A stretch of 64,000 nucleotides of DNA from CAZICM01 sp964537685 (GTDB lineage: Bacteria > Myxococcota_A > Polyangia > Polyangiales > Polyangiaceae). Under the pieces are notes generated by a model. That model worked only from the letters and a program-made list of their open reading frames with translations. It made no database searches and was not told the DNA's origin. Shown in pieces: positions 60,527 through 64,000 of the stretch (its first letter is position 1; each line of letters starts with the position of its first letter). Made by a program: the position numbers and the translations under genes. The stretch spans positions 1 through 64,000 of the forward strand of contig CAZICM010000047.1 of NCBI GenBank assembly GCA_964537685.1. Direction: 5' to 3'.

Positions 60527-62989
60527 TTAATTCACGCAGGAAGGCTTAACAGGCATACTAAAGTTATTGTCCTCGCGGCACTCGTGGAACTTCGGATTCA
60601 TCGGATCCAACAGCACGCGGGCAATAAAGGTATCCACCTGGCCTGCCAGCACCGGATCTAAAGCCAGCGCAATCACCTGCGTTTGTCCAGGGAACAGCGT
60701 CTGCGTCGTCACCGTCTGACCCACCAGCACTTCCATCGCGCCGTCCTGCTTGTACACGCCGATATCAGCGCCGGCCGGCAATGAAGCCAATCCGATATTG
60801 CGCACCGACACCTGAGCATTCACCGGCGCAGAGCAGTCCACCGTGAGCGACAAAGTAATATCGGGCGCATCGAAAATGCCTTTATCCTGCACATTTTGAC
60901 GGAAATTGTTCAGCCACGGCACGGTCCAATTGTTCTTCTCACCCTTTGGAATGGATCCATAAATATTGGGCATATCGCAGGCCGAATCGCGGTTATCACA
61001 AATATTCGAGACGTGATAGGTGTGCTCACTCCACAGTGTGCGCGTACCCACCCATGAATTTGCTTTATCACCGTATACCGTAATACCGCGATAAGATTGC
61101 CCTAATTGAGTGCCCGGCGTCCACGCGACACCATTCACCACGGAAGGATTGCCATTGGCATCCATACAGCCCCAGCCTGCGGAGCTGGGATCGGCGGAGT
61201 TAGAAATCATCACGATTTCCGAACGGCCATCGCCGTCCACATCGGCCACCAGCGAGGCTTCCGTCGCGGTAAACGACGTTGTTGGCGCGGCAAAGCGAAC
61301 ATTGCCCGTCTGGCCGTCGTACACCCACACAAAGCATTCATCGTTATAAATAACTTCCGCGCGCCCATCGCCTTCGAAATCGAAGACCGACGAACCCGTA
61401 ACCGACGAACTTAAATCGTGATTGGCCGTGCTCCACAGCACATTCAACGTATTGTTCACCAAATCAGGTTTTAAGACCGAATAAAACGTCGCGAGGGCAA
61501 CACCAACCTCGGGGAAACCATCCCCATCAAAATCGGCGACCGTGGGCGGACCGCCGGTCCCCGTGCCCGGGATTTTAAGCGCCGTCCATTTATCGGTGCC
61601 ATCCAATCCGTTCAAAATGTGCAAATTACCCTGGCGAACCAAAGCCATTTCGGGCTTACCATCTTTATCGAAATCGCCCACCGCGGGGAAACCATCGGTT
61701 AAATCGGCTCTATCCCATAGAATTGTTCCATCGCTCTTGTATGCCGTGCGCCCGGCCAAAAGCTCCAAATGCCCATCGGGAGCACCGTCCAAATCGACAA
61801 AGGTTGACAGCGCCGTCTGCACATTCTGGCCGCCGATTCCAGCCGCGCCCGTCCACTTCAGCGTCAGCGCGCCGCCCGTCGTCGCAAATACCGTCGCGCC
61901 ATAGGCAATCTCGGGATATCCATCCAGATCCATATCCGCAATGGACAACCCGCCTCCCCATCCAAACGCATTGGTATTAAATCCGGGCACCGTCAAATCG
62001 CTCTTTCTCAAGAGCTTTCCATTGGCATCGAGCAGCACCAAATATCCCTCGCCCGTTACCGCGGCGATATCCATGCGATTATCTAGATCGATGTCGCCAA
62101 TTGCAACGGATAATCCCATAAATCCGATTGAATTTGCATCATCGGCATTCTTGAGCGACCAGATTTCTTTTCCGGTGCGGCCATCGAGCATTCTTAGAAC
62201 GCCTGATTTACAAGCGCTCACAGCACCCGTCGTGCACTGGCAGCATGTGCCTTTGCCCGTCGTGGCATGAATCGCCCGGCCCGACACGAAAATAATATTG
62301 GGCGAATCCAATTCATCGACTTTGCCATCGCAATTACCATCGAATACACGTCCAACAGCGGGCGTTGCCCACACATCCACATGTTCAGGCGAATCGACAG
62401 CATTGGCGCCCCAAGACCACTCGGCAATAGCATTCAAAGGCACATCACCCGGCGGCTTATACTCACAGGCTTCAACACAGCCGGCGGGCTGCCCATTGGC
62501 ATCGCATTTCGGCGGCAAATCGAGGCATTTTCCACCCTGCGGAAGAGGCTGAGTGCACATCGAACCGGCGCCTCCGGCACCTCCGGCTCCGCCCTGCTGC
62601 TCGCCCAAAGCCGTTTCACAGTATTGGCCAGGACCACAATCATTAGCGGTAAAACAATTTTTGCCGGGCATAACGCATTTATCGAAGAGGCACACTGTTC
62701 CGCCGCTACAGCACGCTCCGCCGCAGGCATTCGCGGCGGAATCGCAGCAAATGCCATTCACACAAACCCCGCCATTGCAATCGGCCGCACTCGAGCACGC
62801 GCCGGCATCGCCAAACAGCGAACCTCCGCTTCCCGAGCCTCCCGTGCCGCCCCCGCCCGCCCCCGCAATACCGCCGGACGAAGAGGAGCTTTGGCTACCG
62901 GTATCACCGTCACCTCCGCAAGAAGCGATCGCAGCGACGGGCGCGGCGATCAAAATGGAAAACAATCCAAGCGTGCGTGTGGTTCGCAT
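60527..62989 (-). CDS. FG-GAP/VCBS-repeat and CARDB lipoprotein (paralogue)
   Basis: 820 residues from ATG 62989, chosen for GGAGG 8 nt upstream and a signal peptide with lipobox AIASC (Cys24). Ser/Gly tether, Cys-rich module (CSSAADCNGGVCVNGICC, CGGACCSGGTVC), a propeller with DIDLDNRMDI, DMDLDGYPEI, DFDKDGKPEM, DFDGDGFPEVGV and DVDGDGRSEI calcium loops, then a CARDB-like domain (VNAQVSVRNIGLASLPAGADIGVY) ending CREDNNFSMPVKPSCVN. Same architecture and many shared phrases (WVGTRTLWSEHTYHVSNI, NNFRQN) as 40626-42881. An additional Cys module precedes CTTGAVSACKSGVLRMLDG. Surface adhesin or ligand-binding role is likely. Confidence 0.88.
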   Translation of the reverse strand: MRTTRTLGLFSILIAAPVAAIASCGGDGDTGSQSSSSSGGIAGAGGGGTGGSGSGGSLFGDAGACSSAADCNGGVCVNGICCDSAANACGGACCSGGTVCLFDKCVMPGKNCFTANDCGPGQYCETALGEQQGGAGGAGGAGSMCTQPLPQGGKCLDLPPKCDANGQPAGCVEACEYKPPGDVPLNAIAEWSWGANAVDSPEHVDVWATPAVGRVFDGNCDGKVDELDSPNIIFVSGRAIHATTGKGTCCQCTTGAVSACKSGVLRMLDGRTGKEIWSLKNADDANSIGFMGLSVAIGDIDLDNRMDIAAVTGEGYLVLLDANGKLLRKSDLTVPGFNTNAFGWGGGLSIADMDLDGYPEIAYGATVFATTGGALTLKWTGAAGIGGQNVQTALSTFVDLDGAPDGHLELLAGRTAYKSDGTILWDRADLTDGFPAVGDFDKDGKPEMALVRQGNLHILNGLDGTDKWTALKIPGTGTGGPPTVADFDGDGFPEVGVALATFYSVLKPDLVNNTLNVLWSTANHDLSSSVTGSSVFDFEGDGRAEVIYNDECFVWVYDGQTGNVRFAAPTTSFTATEASLVADVDGDGRSEIVMISNSADPSSAGWGCMDANGNPSVVNGVAWTPGTQLGQSYRGITVYGDKANSWVGTRTLWSEHTYHVSNICDNRDSACDMPNIYGSIPKGEKNNWTVPWLNNFRQNVQDKGIFDAPDITLSLTVDCSAPVNAQVSVRNIGLASLPAGADIGVYKQDGAMEVLVGQTVTTQTLFPGQTQVIALALDPVLAGQVDTFIARVLLDPMNPKFHECREDNNFSMPVKPSCVN

Positions 62990-63118
62990 AAAAAAAGCCT
63001 CCAAAAAAAACAATAAAAAGCTCTACGCCCGCGCAATGAAGGGGTGAAGCAATGATTGGAATGCATGGCAATGCATTCAATACGATAAAGGTAAAAAATG
63101 TAGCCTAGGGGAACGCGG

Positions 63119-64000
63119 CTAGGTCATTTCGCCGAGCGCATTGCGTTTCCACTCATGCTTACAGGCGGTCGCCAAATTGGTGCCGCCCCTGCCGCAAATG
63201 CTGCACCACCACGATGTAATTCGGGCAGGCTCCTCGGGCTGATTTTTTTTGGCGGCGGCGGCGAGTGCGGCCTGACTTTGCTTGGTGGGGCGAATAGAGC
63301 GGGGCGGAGCGGGAAGCGGGGCGGACGCGGTCACTTCAGAGCTTGAAGGCAGCGGGGCCAGAGCCTTGCTAGCCGGACTTTGGGTCAGAGGCGAAGGCTC
63401 GATGGACGAGCCGCCTTCGGCGAGTTTGGCCTTGGCATCCTCGGCCCATTTTTCGAGAGCCTCGCGTTTTTGGGTTTCATCGCTGAGCCTTTGATTGAGG
63501 CGTTTTAAGTCATCGCGCACGGCACGCACCTCGAGGCTCATGGACTCCTTCGCGGTACGTTCGCTCCACACATCGGCTTCGGCTTTCCGGAGCGCATCGG
63601 AGAGCGCATTGATACGTTCCTCGGCCGCCGTGAGGCGCTCCATCAATTGCTTTTCGAGACGCGAAGCGTTTGCGATTTCGAGCAATTGTTTTTCGAAGCG
63701 GGCGGCTCTGGCATCGGCATCGCGGAGTGAATTGCGCACGGTTTCGAGAGAGAGCCCGGTGCTCTTGGAAGCGTCGCTCAAGGCTTTAATTTCGGCATCG
63801 GCGCGTTTGAGTTCGCCTTGAGCCAGAGCCAAATCGCGGGTTTTGTTTTCGCCGAGTTCGCGTGCGGCGTGGAGATTTTTTTCGAGGGATGCGACGGCGG
63901 CACGGTGTTCTTTATCGAGAGAAGCGATGGCCGTTTTGTTTTCTTTATCGAGAGCGGCGACGGCGGTGCGATGTTCATCGGTGAGTGCATCGAGGCGTTT
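63119..64000 (-). CDS. Coiled-coil protein with C-terminal zinc-ribbon-like motif, 5'-truncated
   Basis: 293 visible residues; the frame is open to the right edge, so the N-terminus is missing. Residues up to ~150 are a long coiled coil, including imperfect repeats (ALTDEHRTAVAALDKEN, TAIASLDKEHRAAVASLEKN). A Pro/Ser/Ala linker leads to a C-terminal WWCSICGRGGTNLATACKHEWKRN, where two CxxC-like Cys, a third Cys and a His could hold zinc. I do not recognise the family. It may be structural or a partner-binding scaffold in the cytoplasm. Confidence 0.78.
   Translation of the reverse strand, partial: KRLDALTDEHRTAVAALDKENKTAIASLDKEHRAAVASLEKNLHAARELGENKTRDLALAQGELKRADAEIKALSDASKSTGLSLETVRNSLRDADARAARFEKQLLEIANASRLEKQLMERLTAAEERINALSDALRKAEADVWSERTAKESMSLEVRAVRDDLKRLNQRLSDETQKREALEKWAEDAKAKLAEGGSSIEPSPLTQSPASKALAPLPSSSEVTASAPLPAPPRSIRPTKQSQAALAAAAKKNQPEEPARITSWWCSICGRGGTNLATACKHEWKRNALGEMT

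Overview
This window looks like chromosome from a member of the Myxococcota (the former Deltaproteobacteria, most likely a Polyangia-type lineage). Three things point that way. First, family markers: Myxococcus-type Cys-rich repeats (CGDG..D.GE.CDDGN..), a C-terminal tail resembling the MYXO-CTERM sorting signal, an AgmX/PglI C-terminal domain, tandem thrombospondin-type-3 (TSP3) Asp repeats and a Ser/Thr-kinase-like protein with a PEGA domain. Second, the very high density of lipoproteins: about 15 of 46 coding genes begin with a lipobox, several followed by a Gly/Ser-rich tether. Third, the gene mix of housekeeping enzymes dispersed among surface proteins. By eye the DNA is moderately GC-rich, less so than cultured Polyangia. 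There is no phage, transposon, integron, CRISPR array or rRNA; one tRNA (Lys, TTT) is present.

Layout. 1-12.8 kb: a CotH-like lipoprotein running off the left edge, an aminotransferase plus beta-propeller lipoprotein pair, a small unknown protein, then a giant alpha-2-macroglobulin lipoprotein overlapping pbpC (peptidoglycan repair/defence pair). 12.8-19.1 kb: a Cys-rich lipoprotein, the znuA-znuC-znuB zinc uptake operon with a divergent His-rich lipoprotein, and an acyltransferase-like gene. 19.1-30.7 kb: M18 aminopeptidase, agmatinase-type ureohydrolase, a fatty-acid desaturase with a structured leader, a Cys-rich repeat lipoprotein, an MBL hydrolase, a lipoprotein coupled to a predicted pseudokinase, xerD, an N-formylglutamate-amidohydrolase-type enzyme and a CapA-like lipoprotein. 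30.7-42.9 kb is a surface-protein block: a FecR/VIT/vWA/AgmX/TPR lipoprotein, a TSP3 protein with a MYXO-CTERM-like tail, an OmpA/TSP3 porin-like protein, a zinc-ribbon protein and an FG-GAP/CARDB lipoprotein. 42.9-53.4 kb: hydrolase, the yjbQ-lipoprotein-plsC operon, a LysM protein, an SGNH hydrolase, an M50 site-2-type protease with a TPR tail, dut, an S1-domain protein, tRNA-Lys, a vWA protein and an NHL-repeat lipoprotein. 53.4-64 kb: a second OmpA/TSP3 protein with a Lys/Pro/Ala tail, a B3/4-domain protein and ppk2, a cysteine desulfurase fused to a rhodanese, a TauD-type dioxygenase, a second FG-GAP/CARDB lipoprotein, and a coiled-coil protein running off the right edge.

Most of the functional weight is in the cell envelope: anchoring outer membrane to peptidoglycan (two OmpA proteins, LysM), repairing or guarding it (PbpC plus macroglobulin), supplying zinc, and displaying large calcium-binding or Cys-rich proteins. 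I did not find a multi-gene defence or biosynthetic system that is clearly new. The most promising leads are the lipoprotein/pseudokinase pair, the desulfurase-rhodanese-dioxygenase cluster, the multi-domain vWA lipoprotein, the structured leaders, and a recurrent -10-like box placed 5-11 nt before start codons that suggests widespread leaderless mRNAs.
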